A DNA stretch of 64,000 nucleotides, from NCBI GenBank assembly GCA_025937785.1, contig JAICQQ010000012.1, positions 1 through 64,000 on the forward strand, in the 5' to 3' direction. Source of the stretch: Polyangiaceae bacterium. Its GTDB lineage: Bacteria > Myxococcota_A > Polyangia > Polyangiales > Polyangiaceae. The notes under the pieces are model-generated. The model was not told the DNA's origin, did no database searches, and saw only the letters and a list, made by a program, of their open reading frames with translations. Shown here piece by piece: positions 19,057-28,209 of the stretch (positions within the stretch are counted from its first letter, which is position 1; every line of letters starts with the position of its first letter). Both the position numbers and the translations under genes were made by a program.

Positions 19057-19925
<869 letters not shown>

Positions 19926-19961
19926 GGGTGGCCCTTAGCACGCAATGTCGCGCTGGATCAA

Positions 19962-20606
19962 TCACTCCCCGAGTTTCGCGCCGCTGAGCTCGCGGCCTTC
20001 CGCTAACAGCTGTTCGGCGAGCCGCGCGGCGCGCTGGCGGCGGCACTCTTCTGCGCGGAAGATCGAGGTGAGTTTGGTCGTCGCCTCGTCGATATCGTCG
20101 TTCACCAGGACGTAGTCGAACAGCCCGTAGTGCTCGATCTCGCGCGTCGCGACTTTGAAGCGGCGCTGTACGGTCGCTTCGTCTTCGCTGGCGCGCCCGC
20201 GCAGGCGCTGTTCCAGAATGGCCATGCTCGGCGGCAGAATGAAGATGGCGACCGCGTCGGGTTCGGCGCATTTGATCTGACGGGCGCCCTGGTGGTCGAT
20301 GTCGAAAATGATGCCGCGCAACTGCTGGTTCTTCGTGAGCTCGTTCTTGCTCGTGCCGTACAAGTTGCCGTGCACCTCGGCCCATTCGAGAAACTCGCCT
20401 TGCTCGATCAGGTTCGCGAACGTCGCTCGATCGACGAAATGGTATTCGCGTCCGTCTTGTTCGCTGCTACGCGGCGCGCGGGTGGTGTGCGAGACGCTGA
20501 ATGCAAGCCCCAGGTCTGCCTTCAAGAGTCTACCCGTGAGCGTCGTTTTCCCTGCCCCCGACGGGGACGAGATGATCAAAGGCAGGGGTCGCAAGCTATT
20601 CGACAT
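19962..20606 (-). CDS. gmk: Guanylate kinase
   Basis: A 214-residue guanylate kinase, converting GMP and ATP to GDP and ADP, essential for guanine nucleotide supply. The P-loop SSPSGAGKTT (13-22) and the GMP-binding segment with SVSHTTRAPR, REYHFVD, EFLEWAEVHGNLYGTS and DIDHQGARQIK are intact. The chosen ATG at 20606 overlaps yicC by 11 bases; a TTG/ATG further upstream would lengthen the overlap. Linkage to yicC is common in bacteria. The gene upstream of DUF507 in the same run (350-residue RelA-like protein) may make guanine alarmones, which target this enzyme in other phyla. Confidence 0.97.
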   Translation of the reverse strand: MSNSLRPLPLIISSPSGAGKTTLTGRLLKADLGLAFSVSHTTRAPRSSEQDGREYHFVDRATFANLIEQGEFLEWAEVHGNLYGTSKNELTKNQQLRGIIFDIDHQGARQIKCAEPDAVAIFILPPSMAILEQRLRGRASEDEATVQRRFKVATREIEHYGLFDYVLVNDDIDEATTKLTSIFRAEECRRQRAARLAEQLLAEGRELSGAKLGE

Positions 20607-21468
20607 TCTGCACCTGCTCACGCATGCGTTCGATCTCTGCTTTCATCTCCACGACTACGTGTGAAAGTTCTGCGTCCTGGCTCTTGGCTCCCACGGTGTT
20701 CACCTCTCGCCCCACTTCTTGCAGCAGAAAGTCGAGCCTCCTTCCGATCAGCTCGTCGCTCGCGAGCAGCCGCTCGATCTGGTCGAAATGGCTGTCGAGT
20801 CTGACGAGCTCTTCGGTGACGTCCGTGCGATCGGCGAGCAGCGCGAGTTCGAGCTCGAGTCGCCCCTGATCGATGGCGACGTTGCTGTCTTTCAGCAGGC
20901 GTTCCACGCGTTCTTCCAGGCGCGATCGGTGCAGGGGCACCAGGCGCTCTGCTTGCTCGCGAATCCGCTCGCGCAGCCCGCGGGCGAGTTCGAGCCGCCG
21001 TCCGAGCTCGCGGCCGAGCGCCGCGCCCTCTTGTTCGCGCATTTGATTCAGGTGCACCACTGCGGCTTTCAGCGCTGCGATCAGGGCGTTTTGGATCTGC
21101 TCCGACTGCATCGAAGAAGGAGCTTGGATCAGCTCTGGGATAGCCGTCACCGCCGAAACGGGCAGATCGGTCCCGGGGGCCAGCTCATCCCGCAGCGTTT
21201 GCAGGGCAAGATAAATGGAGCGTGCCCTGGCGATAGACAGATTGGGGGCGGGTAGGGCGGCGTCGTCGACACGCACGCCGATATCGAAGCGGCCGCGGCT
21301 GAGCAGCTCGCGTGCCTTCTGCTCGGTGAAGAACGCGTAGTCGGACAGCTCGACGGGTAAGCGCACCCGTACGTCGACGTAGCGATGGTTCAGCGCGCGC
21401 ACCTCGAGCGTCAAGCGCCCGTCGCCGAGCGGGGCTTCGCCCACACCGTAACCCGTCATGCTGCGCAT
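20596..21468 (-). CDS. yicC: YicC/YloC family endoribonuclease
   Basis: A 290-residue YicC-family protein. The family's N-terminal signature MRSMTGYG ... EVRALNHRYVDVRVRLP and the C-terminal EELVRLDSHFDQ ... GRRLDFLLQEVGREVNTVGAKSQD block are present. E. coli YicC was shown to have ribonuclease activity in RNA turnover; the function in this organism is assumed from family. It lies 12 bases after DUF507 and overlaps gmk, so DUF507-yicC-gmk is a tight operon. Confidence 0.95.
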   Translation of the reverse strand: MRSMTGYGVGEAPLGDGRLTLEVRALNHRYVDVRVRLPVELSDYAFFTEQKARELLSRGRFDIGVRVDDAALPAPNLSIARARSIYLALQTLRDELAPGTDLPVSAVTAIPELIQAPSSMQSEQIQNALIAALKAAVVHLNQMREQEGAALGRELGRRLELARGLRERIREQAERLVPLHRSRLEERVERLLKDSNVAIDQGRLELELALLADRTDVTEELVRLDSHFDQIERLLASDELIGRRLDFLLQEVGREVNTVGAKSQDAELSHVVVEMKAEIERMREQVQNVE

Positions 21469-21480
21469 GGGTTTTCGCGA

Positions 21481-21990
21481 TCAGAGGCCTTTGCGACGGC
21501 GGATGTCGTCCATCATGCGCTGATACTCGACTTCCCAGATCGCGGTGCCCTCCTCGACGTGTTTGAGTTGGCCGCGCACCGCTTCTTGCAGCTTCAGTTC
21601 GTCCGCGGCCGCCTTGCGCAGGGGCGTCCGCATTCTAAGGCGGAGCTGCACGTCCTCGGCGAACACCTCATCGACGTGCTGGGAGTACATGAGCATTTCG
21701 ACCAGTTGATCGAGCAAGTAGTCGATGGCGTCGTCCCCCAGCTTGATCTTACGGTCGCCGGCTACCAGCTTCTTCAGCTTGGCAAACTCGGTCGGCGGTA
21801 GGCCGCGCGCCGCGAGCAGCTCCTTGGCCTTCTCGTTGACCTCACTTTCGTCCCGAACGTATTGCCCGAGCACGGACTCGAGATCTGCTTGAACCTCACG
21901 GGGGGAGCTGGTTTCGATGTCGCCGGCACTGGTGAGCAGGCTCACCATCTCGGCGGCCATCGCTGGAATCTTGGCGCTGGAAAGCCGCAT
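21481..21990 (-). CDS. DUF507 family protein
   Basis: A 169-residue protein (ATG 21990) matching the DUF507 pattern: an N-terminal MRLSSAKIPAMAAEMV helix and repeated Glu/Asp/Lys-rich helices up to the C-terminal basic end DDIRRRKGL. DUF507 proteins are widespread in delta-type bacteria and Aquificae and have no established function. The gene is the first of the DUF507-yicC-gmk run. It has no signal peptide or membrane segment. The acidic residues and helices suggest a soluble, possibly RNA- or protein-binding role, but this is not shown. Confidence 0.85.
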   Translation of the reverse strand: MRLSSAKIPAMAAEMVSLLTSAGDIETSSPREVQADLESVLGQYVRDESEVNEKAKELLAARGLPPTEFAKLKKLVAGDRKIKLGDDAIDYLLDQLVEMLMYSQHVDEVFAEDVQLRLRMRTPLRKAAADELKLQEAVRGQLKHVEEGTAIWEVEYQRMMDDIRRRKGL

Positions 21991-22126
21991 CCCCAACTGT
22001 TACCCCATTTCTCGCCAGGTCGGATCTGCCGATCGGAGGCGAGGAGCGTTTTGCTACGCTTTTTCTTGGCGGATCCTAGGGGCTGGCGCGCGGCAAACGA
22101 GCGGGGCGGCGAACGACTCTGGCGTT

Positions 22127-23179
22127 TCAGCCGGTTTTTGGCGAGGGCTTACGAGCCCCCAGGCGGAGACGCCGGAAAACCGCTTCCTTCTGGCGCCGCT
22201 TATAGGCCTCGTGGCTCGCGTCGCCTTCTTCGTTGTGGGACTCGGTTTCGGCGTCCAAGATTTGGAATTCACACAACATATAGACGATGGGGCCGAGCTT
22301 CTTCGAGGCGGGGGGCGCCATCTCCATGATGTCTTTGGGCACCCGCACCGGGACGTCGCACACGAAATGAATCACCCGGTACGTCGGGGCGGTGAAGCGG
22401 TTGTCTGCAGGGATCAGCGTATCGTCCAGCGCCCCCTGAAATTTGTCCGTCATTTGGCGCAGGTGCGGGTGTGCATCGCAGTAGCTGCGGAAGTGAAAGA
22501 TCGTGTTCGTGCTCTCCTTCGGCACCACGTAGTTGAAGGGGAACAACCGCTCGGTGAGGTAGAGCAGCACTGGGAGGATGTCGTCTTGCGTCCGCGTGAC
22601 GATGCGAAACCGCAGCTTGTCGTAGAGCGCTGCCGCCGTCGCTTCGGGTTTGCTGAGGAGCTTCGTGTAGGTCGAGTCGAGGTTCTTGCGGCCCCCGATG
22701 AACTCCGTAATGGGAAACCCCTCGCTCAGCATCGTCCCGACGACCCGGTAAACCTTCTCTTCTACTAGGTGGAACAGGTCACGATCGCTGACGGGCAAGC
22801 GGAACAGCAGTTCGCGCCCTGCCAGGTGGTCGATGATGTGAATCGTCTTCAGGATCGTGCAGGCGCAGAGCTGCCGGTGCCCTTGGGTCGACGCCATCAG
22901 CAGCAGCTCTTCCAGCGAGGCCTGTTCGACCGGCTTGGGAATCGCGAAGGAAAAGTGCCGCCGCAGGTATGAAATCGCATCCTTCTTGATGCGATCGATG
23001 AACTCGGCGTCCTCGGGATCGTCGAGGTCGAGCTCGTGGTTTCGGACGAAGCTGCGGGCCTGCTCGGGAGCGGCGAAATTGAGTCGATGCCAGTCGATGA
23101 CCGAGCCACCTCGCAGAATCAGGCGCAGGGCTTCGACGTCGTGGAGCGTGAAGTCGTCGACGGACTTCAGCCTGGGCAA
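22127..23179 (-). CDS. RelA/SpoT-like nucleotidyltransferase-fold protein (TIGR04552-like)
   Basis: A 350-residue protein that I associate with the TIGR04552 family of myxobacteria, usually annotated without function. Its core has the order of motifs of (p)ppGpp synthetase domains: GRKNLDSTYTKL (163-174) for the R-x-K-S segment, YDKLRFRIV (186-194) for D-x-x-G-x-R-I-V, YRVIH (267-271) for the Y-x-x-x-H motif, and CEFQILDAETES then EEGDASHEAYK (303-327) for E-x-Q-I-R-T with the following acidic/His/Tyr stretch. The Asp and Glu expected to bind magnesium are kept; the Gly of D-x-x-G is Leu. Residues 1-150 are a separate helical domain. Start is TTG 23179. Upstream of DUF507, yicC and gmk on the same strand. 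Confidence 0.7.
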   Translation of the reverse strand: MPRLKSVDDFTLHDVEALRLILRGGSVIDWHRLNFAAPEQARSFVRNHELDLDDPEDAEFIDRIKKDAISYLRRHFSFAIPKPVEQASLEELLLMASTQGHRQLCACTILKTIHIIDHLAGRELLFRLPVSDRDLFHLVEEKVYRVVGTMLSEGFPITEFIGGRKNLDSTYTKLLSKPEATAAALYDKLRFRIVTRTQDDILPVLLYLTERLFPFNYVVPKESTNTIFHFRSYCDAHPHLRQMTDKFQGALDDTLIPADNRFTAPTYRVIHFVCDVPVRVPKDIMEMAPPASKKLGPIVYMLCEFQILDAETESHNEEGDASHEAYKRRQKEAVFRRLRLGARKPSPKTG

Positions 23180-23232
23180 TGGGTCATCGCCCAGCCGCTT
23201 GCGGCGCGGCGCTCGGGGGTCGTCGGACTGAT

Positions 23233-23409
23233 TCAGTGCCCTGGATGGGTGGTGGTGGCGTCACCGGCCGCGGGGCGACCGAGCGACAGGGTGCCGAAGA
23301 AGATTCCAAGCGTGAGCCCTAGGACGGCGAGTTGTGCGCCGATTTCAGCACTTGCTGCCAGCAGAGCGAGAGGGATGAGGATGAGCAAGTACCAGACGTT
23401 GAGCTTCAT
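23233..23409 (-). CDS. Small two-span membrane protein
   Basis: A 58-residue protein from ATG 23409, preceded by GGAGAAG ten bases upstream. It has two hydrophobic stretches (residues 4-20 and 24-43, turning at EIGAQ) and a short polar tail ending in TTTHPGH. A longer open frame begins further upstream but has no ribosome-binding site and starts with polar sequence. Function unknown. It lies immediately upstream of the TTG start of the RelA-like gene on the same strand and might be co-transcribed with it. Confidence 0.6.
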   Translation of the reverse strand: MKLNVWYLLILIPLALLAASAEIGAQLAVLGLTLGIFFGTLSLGRPAAGDATTTHPGH

Positions 23410-23642
23410 ACTGTTTCGCTTCTCCGATAGTTTCCTGAAGTGTCGCGTCGCAGACTCCCCTCGAATCCTTAACGGCCGTACCGGGTGGGGGGATGTAGGA
23501 TACCCTGCCACATCTGTTGCTTGAGGGGCAAACTGTTAGCGGGCCTCGCTTCCGTATTCAAGAGCGTCCTGCCTCCGTCGCTTATTTAGTCAGAGATCCT
23601 CCCGAGATGTCGCGTATTGGCCCCCTTGCTCGCACCGGTGAT

Positions 23643-24260
23643 ATGGATGAGACACTCGGGGCATTCATGACTCTGGACGAGCGTCAGCCAGTCACCGCCC
23701 AGGCCACCAGACCAGTCGAGCGTAGCGATCGAACAGCGGTGGGCGGCGCGCCCAGACGCTTGCAACCACTCGCCGGGTCCCTGATCGTCACGCTGTTCGC
23801 CGCGGCGTTGGCCGCCGCGTGCGGCGAGGAGGGCCTTCTGCCGACCACCGTGGATCCTGGGCCAGACTTCAATGTTTCCCTAGTCTTGTTCGATGAGAAC
23901 TTCTACTACTGCCAGATCGAACCGATGCTCTTTGCGCAGGGTTGTGGCCCCGGCAACGCGGCGGAAGGAGACCCCAGCAACGGTTGTCACCACAGCGTGA
24001 CGAGCTATCGCTTGATCGACTACTCTCCGCGGGTGGCCGAGGGTTGCAGCGGGAATTCGCCTGGGCCTGGGACACGCATCCCGGATTCCGCCCGACAGAA
24101 CTACCAACTCACCCAGGCGCGCATGAAACGCGACCCCGAGGCGGCCCCGCTCTTGCTGCGCCCCACGGGGCAGAGCGCGCACCCGCGCACCATCTTCAGC
24201 GAAGACAGCGCCGAAGCCGACCTCATTCGCCAGTGGGCCAATCAGTTCTCGAGTCAATGA
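23643..24260 (+). CDS. Lipoprotein with Cys/His-rich cytochrome-like segment
   Basis: A secreted lipoprotein of about 205 residues; the start is uncertain (ATG at 23607, 23643 or 23667). The export signal runs GSLIVTLFAAALAAAC, with the lipidated Cys just before GEEG. The mature part has FYYCQIEPMLFAQGCG ... GDPSNGCHHS, a pattern like the heme-attachment region of planctomycete-type c cytochromes (EPxFxxxCxxCH) but with the two Cys about 15 residues apart, so it is not a standard CxxCH. Its stop codon overlaps the ATG of the SH3 gene (ATGA). It is the first gene of a four-gene plus-strand operon with DUF4266 and DUF3570. Confidence 0.65.
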   Translation: MDETLGAFMTLDERQPVTAQATRPVERSDRTAVGGAPRRLQPLAGSLIVTLFAAALAAACGEEGLLPTTVDPGPDFNVSLVLFDENFYYCQIEPMLFAQGCGPGNAAEGDPSNGCHHSVTSYRLIDYSPRVAEGCSGNSPGPGTRIPDSARQNYQLTQARMKRDPEAAPLLLRPTGQSAHPRTIFSEDSAEADLIRQWANQFSSQ

Positions 24261-25030
24261 GAGCCGTCGATTCCGTAGCGGTGTGCGCGGGGCTCGTGAC
24301 GCTCCTGGTGCAGGGCGGCCTGGCGCGAGCTGCCGAAGCCGGCGAAGCACCCGAAGCCTTTGCGCGCGTGATCGTCGCAGAGACGGAGCTGCGCGCGGGC
24401 CCTGGCATTTCACACCGGGTGATCCACACGGCCCAGCGGGGCGACACGTTCTTCCTGCAAGGCCGCGCGGGCAGCGACTACTGGCTCGAGGTGGTGATGG
24501 ACGACGGTCGCACCGGGTACATTTTGGGCGATACCGTCGAGACCGTAGCTGTCGATCCCGCGGCGGAGGGTGCGCCGGAGAAGCCCGGCGTCTTCGCACC
24601 ACCGGCGCTCGAGGCGGCCTGGGGCGGCTTCACCATGATGGGCGGCGTGTTCGATCGGGACGGCTACATGGAGTTTCGTCCCCAGCTGGTGATAGGTCCC
24701 GCGATCGCCTTCGAACCCTACGTGGGGCTTGCCCTGCAAGAGCAAGCGCGACGCCTGGTGTACGGCGGCGCGGGCACTCTGAATCTGGCGCCAGACTGGT
24801 CGGTGGCCCCTTTCGTCACGATCGGCGTCGGAGGCATTCACGAAGCGCCGCGCGACGAATTCATCCAAACGTCGAAGCAGTCATTTCACGCACGCGCAGG
24901 CGGGGGAATCTTGGTGTCACTGCGTTGGCGCATCTTGTTCCGGCTCGAAGCCGCGAACGTGGTGCTGTTCACGGAGGATACCTACGCGAACGTACAGAGT
25001 TATTTCGGAGGCTTGGGCACCTATTTTTAG
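24257..25030 (+). CDS. SH3-domain protein with beta-barrel-like C-terminus
   Basis: A 257-residue exported protein. The signal peptide ends near GLARAAEA. Residues about 35-95 form a bacterial SH3 domain (ARVIVAETELRAGPGISHRVI, then GDTFFLQGRAGSDYWLEV and TGYILGDTVE), which often binds peptidoglycan. After a linker, residues 115-257 are Gly/aromatic-rich alternating strands (GGVFDRDGYMEFRPQLVIG, YVGLALQEQ, VAPFVTIGVGG, ending GGLGTYF), consistent with an outer-membrane barrel. It starts inside the previous stop (ATGA) and precedes DUF4266 by 27 bases. The combination could tie an outer-membrane barrel to the cell wall. Confidence 0.72.
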   Translation: MRAVDSVAVCAGLVTLLVQGGLARAAEAGEAPEAFARVIVAETELRAGPGISHRVIHTAQRGDTFFLQGRAGSDYWLEVVMDDGRTGYILGDTVETVAVDPAAEGAPEKPGVFAPPALEAAWGGFTMMGGVFDRDGYMEFRPQLVIGPAIAFEPYVGLALQEQARRLVYGGAGTLNLAPDWSVAPFVTIGVGGIHEAPRDEFIQTSKQSFHARAGGGILVSLRWRILFRLEAANVVLFTEDTYANVQSYFGGLGTYF

Positions 25031-25057
25031 GCTGCTGCCGCAGGTTCGGGTCAAAGC

Positions 25058-25291
25058 ATGGAAAACCATCTGGCAGGTAAGTGGGTGAGGTGCGTGGCAG
25101 CGGTCGCGGTGCTCGCGCTGGGGACGGGCTGTGTGACGGTTCGACCCGAACAGAAGGCGATTCTTGCGGATCCGACCATGCAGTTCGAAAGCAACCCGCT
25201 CGAAGAAAGCGCGCGGCAACACGTCCTCGAGAATCGAGAGGCGGCCTACGGAGGTGGCTCCGTGCAAGGTGGTGGATGCGGCTGCAATTGA
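25058..25291 (+). CDS. DUF4266 lipoprotein
   Basis: A 77-residue lipoprotein of the DUF4266 family, recognised by a lipobox (LGTGC, lipidated Cys 25), the core LADPTMQFESNPLEESARQHVLENREAA and the glycine-rich tail ending GGGCGCN. DUF4266 proteins are typically encoded immediately before DUF3570 proteins, often with a thioredoxin and an ApbE-type FMN transferase in the same cluster; neither partner is seen here. The last 16 bases overlap the DUF3570 start. Function unknown. Confidence 0.9.
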   Translation: MENHLAGKWVRCVAAVAVLALGTGCVTVRPEQKAILADPTMQFESNPLEESARQHVLENREAAYGGGSVQGGGCGCN

Positions 25292-26547
25292 TCCCGAGCG
25301 CGCGGGCGCGTTCGAACCGTTGCCGGTGCTCGCTCGCGTGGCTTTCGGTCGCGCTCGGCGCGCTCCTGGCGCCCGCGGCTCGAGCACAGGTGGCCGACGT
25401 GGACGTACGCACGTCGGTGTTCAACGAGCCGTCGGCGACCAGCAAGCTGACGGTGATTCACCCGGGCGCTGCCGTGGTCGTGCGCCCGACCTCTTGGCTC
25501 GGCGTCAACGCCAGCTACGACGCCGACATAGTCACCGGCGCTACCGAGGCCGTGAAACGGGGCCGATTGGCGGACATCGTGACGCAGGCGACCGATTTTT
25601 CCGACACCCGGCACGTGGTGGGAGGCGGCTTTAGCATCACGCGTGCCAGCACCGAGCTCGCGGCCAACTACGCATACGGCTTCGAGAGCGACTACAAGTC
25701 GCAGTCGTTCGCGGTCGCGGCGGGCACCGACTTCTTGCAGAAGAACACCAACGTCAAGCTGTCGTACGCGCGGGGTTTCGACGAGGTCTGCACCACGGCC
25801 TACGCCGAGACCGATGCCCCCTCGAACCGACAAGCGCTCACGAGCTCCGACGGGTGCTTTGCGAATGCCGATGACCGCGCGGCGCGGGAGATCAACCTGG
25901 ACACGTTCCAGGCAGCTTGGAACCAAAACTGGACGCCGGAGTTGAGTATGCAGGTGGTGCTCACCGGCGCGCTGCAGAACGGGTTTCTCGAGAATCCGTA
26001 CCGATCGGTGGAGATCGCAGCCGCGGGTGACGCAGCGCTCGAAAACCACCCCGACAACCGCGCGCGCGGGGCGCTGGCGCTCCGCTTCAAGTACTACGTC
26101 CGCCCCATCAAGACGGCGATCGGCTTCGGCGTGCGCGGCTACCGCGACACCTGGGACATCCTGGGGCAAACCTACGAGCTCAGCGGCGAACGCTACTTGT
26201 TTCCTTGGTTGAGAGTGTTGGTTCGTGGCCGCTACTACGTTCAGACCGGCGCCCTCTTCTGGAGCGACGACTACACTGGCGGCGAGCCGGAGACGGGACC
26301 GCGGGGCCAGTACTGGTCGGGCGATCGCGAGCTGTCACCGCTCGCCAGCTACAGCGCGGGTGCTCGGGTCCAGCTAGAGAAGACTGCGGCCGGCGACGCG
26401 CGCATCCTCGGCGCCTTCCGGCAGCTGCGCGCGGCCGCCGCCTTCGACGGTATCAAGACCGATCTGAAGGAGTTCACCTGGTCCGGCGAAACTCCGGACG
26501 ACACCATCTCGCTGCTGCTTACCCTGACCGCCGGCGCGTCCTTTTGA
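25276..26547 (+). CDS. DUF3570 outer-membrane protein
   Basis: A 423-residue exported beta-rich protein of the DUF3570 family. The ATG at 25276 begins inside the DUF4266 gene and gives a signal peptide ending near ARAQVADV. The body alternates strand segments (GVNASYDADIVTG, VGGGFSITRASTELAANYAYGFE, ALRFKYYVRPIKTAIGFGVRGYRD, WLRVLVRGRYYVQTGALFW) and ends with TLTAGASF, a terminal Phe typical of outer-membrane barrels. The Cys pair in DEVCTTAY ... SDGCFAN may form a disulfide. The DUF4266-DUF3570 pairing is a known gene pairing, but the biological role of the pair is not established. Confidence 0.9.
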   Translation: MRLQLIPSARARSNRCRCSLAWLSVALGALLAPAARAQVADVDVRTSVFNEPSATSKLTVIHPGAAVVVRPTSWLGVNASYDADIVTGATEAVKRGRLADIVTQATDFSDTRHVVGGGFSITRASTELAANYAYGFESDYKSQSFAVAAGTDFLQKNTNVKLSYARGFDEVCTTAYAETDAPSNRQALTSSDGCFANADDRAAREINLDTFQAAWNQNWTPELSMQVVLTGALQNGFLENPYRSVEIAAAGDAALENHPDNRARGALALRFKYYVRPIKTAIGFGVRGYRDTWDILGQTYELSGERYLFPWLRVLVRGRYYVQTGALFWSDDYTGGEPETGPRGQYWSGDRELSPLASYSAGARVQLEKTAAGDARILGAFRQLRAAAAFDGIKTDLKEFTWSGETPDDTISLLLTLTAGASF

Positions 26548-26626
26548 CGCCCCGATCAGGGATCGCGCTCGGGATCCGAGAACCGGGCGTCTTGCTGACG
26601 CGCGGCCGGTCGGCAAACGGGCTGGT

Positions 26627-28009
26627 TCAATCGTTGGTGCCGGGACCGGTCCGCTCGCCGCGCAGGCCGTGTTTGCGTGCGAGGTCGTAGAGGTGCTTGC
26701 GGTCCATGCGCGCCTCGCGAGCGGCGGCGCTGATGTTGCCTTGGTGGCGGTCGAGCAACCAGGAGACGTAGCGGCGCTCGAAGTCTGCTTCGAAATTGGC
26801 GCGGACCTCGCGGTAGCTCTGGCCCGCGTCGAACTCGATCACACCCTTGGACCCCCCGGGGCCGGCGGTGACGGGCAGATCGACCAAGCGGAGCTCGCTT
26901 TCGTCGCTGGCGGTCGCCATGTAAATCGCGCGATCGAGCACGTTTCTGAGCTCGCGCACGTTGCCGGGCCAATCGTGGGCGGTGAGCGAGCTGATGGTTT
27001 CACGGCTCAGCGAGATCGACTGCGCGGCGGGGTCGCGTTGGCGGGCGAGCTCGAGGAAATGTTCGATCAGCGGAGGGATGTCTTCTCGGCGCGTGCGGAG
27101 CGGGGGCACTGTGATGGGCACGACGCTCAGCCGAAAGTACAGATCTTCGCGGAACTTGCCGCGGTCGACCTCTTCCTTGAGGTTGCGTTTGGTGGCTGCG
27201 ACGATGCGAGCGTTGGCCTTGGTGACGCGGTTGCCGCCGACGCGCCGAAATTCACCGGCTTCGAGCACCCGCAGCAATTTCGGTTGCACGTCGAGCGGCA
27301 GTTCACCGACTTCGTCGAGGAACATCGTGCCGCTGCCCGCGACCTCGAACGCTCCTTGGCGCGCGGAGACCGCCCCCGTGAAGGCGCCGCGTTCGTGACC
27401 GAATAGCTCGCTCTCGATCAAGTTATAGCTGATCGCGCCGCAGTCGACGACGACGAAGGGGTCGTCCTTGCGCGGACTGCAGGCATGGATCGAGCGCGCC
27501 AGGATATCCTTGCCGGTGCCTGTCTCGCCTTCGATCAGCACCGACGCATCGGTGGGGGCGATGCGTTCGAGCACGCCGAAGATGGAGCGCATCGCCAGGC
27601 TCGGCCCGAGCACGTCGCCGAAGCGCGAAGCCTCACTGGGCAGCACGTGGGCTCGACCTGGCTCGCTGCGCAGCACGATTTCGACGTTGCCCACGGTCAG
27701 GGTCGTGCCGTCGTCGATGGTCGCCTCGCGGACCTTGGTGCGGCCGACCTTGGTGTGGTTCGTGGACTCGAGGTCGCGCACCACGATGCCGTTGTCCGTG
27801 CGCAGGATCTCGCAGTGATGGCGGGAGACGGTATCGTCGGGGAGGACCAGGTCATTGTCCGATGACTTGCCGACGCGCACGCGGTCTCGGACCGGCACGC
27901 GCCTGCCGCGGGCCTGACCGCTGATGACGATCAGGAACAGCTCGTGGTGGGGGGCGTCGCTCTGGCGTTCGGCTCGGGTGGATGCCGTCTGCGGAAGGGG
28001 CTGACTCAC
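26627..28009 (-). CDS. Sigma-54-dependent transcriptional activator with FHA sensor domain
   Basis: A 460-residue bacterial enhancer-binding protein with an FHA domain, a layout common in myxobacteria, where Ser/Thr kinases feed sigma-54 promoters. FHA domain at 45-115 ([30 protein letters not shown]). AAA+ domain about 133-365: Walker A GETGTGKD (161-168), GAFTGA (208-213, the sigma-54 contact loop), Walker B FLDEVGE, and the arginine-finger region REDLYFRL. A Fis-type helix-turn-helix ends the protein ([24 protein letters not shown]). GTG start at 28009 with GAGGAAA upstream. A perfect stem-loop sits 29 bases before the start. Targets are unknown. Confidence 0.96.
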   Translation of the reverse strand: MSQPLPQTASTRAERQSDAPHHELFLIVISGQARGRRVPVRDRVRVGKSSDNDLVLPDDTVSRHHCEILRTDNGIVVRDLESTNHTKVGRTKVREATIDDGTTLTVGNVEIVLRSEPGRAHVLPSEASRFGDVLGPSLAMRSIFGVLERIAPTDASVLIEGETGTGKDILARSIHACSPRKDDPFVVVDCGAISYNLIESELFGHERGAFTGAVSARQGAFEVAGSGTMFLDEVGELPLDVQPKLLRVLEAGEFRRVGGNRVTKANARIVAATKRNLKEEVDRGKFREDLYFRLSVVPITVPPLRTRREDIPPLIEHFLELARQRDPAAQSISLSRETISSLTAHDWPGNVRELRNVLDRAIYMATASDESELRLVDLPVTAGPGGSKGVIEFDAGQSYREVRANFEADFERRYVSWLLDRHQGNISAAAREARMDRKHLYDLARKHGLRGERTGPGTND

Positions 28010-28037
28010 TAAATTTCCTCGGAGATTTTGGCTGCTA

Positions 28038-28061
28038 GTGGGGAAATTGGGGTTTCCCCAC
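28038..28061. promoter_or_regulatory. Perfect 9-bp stem-loop upstream of the FHA activator gene
   Basis: GTGGGGAAA (28038-28046) pairs exactly with TTTCCCCAC (28053-28061) around a TTGGGG loop. It lies 29 bases before the GTG start of the activator, in its leader, after the cytochrome gene on the same strand. It may be an operator or leader RNA structure, or the terminator of the upstream gene, although no T-tract follows on the minus strand. The remaining 140 bp of the gap show nothing else. Confidence 0.5.
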
Positions 28062-28209
28062 CCCTAAGACTAACTCGGCACACCAGGTTTGTCTTGGGTC
28101 TTGCGCGAGGCAGGGCCCTTGCGCTGGAAAGGCTCGAGTTCCCACTGGATTTGGAGTTAGCCCCAGGTGGTCCTGCCGCATAGGCGAGAGCCCCCGGCCC
28201 AGGGCAGGC

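Noticed and set aside
26546-26591. Terminator between DUF3570 and the convergent sigma-54 activator
   Set aside because: GACGCCC and GGGCGTC can pair, but the loop is over 30 bases and there is no T-tract, so it is too weak to annotate.
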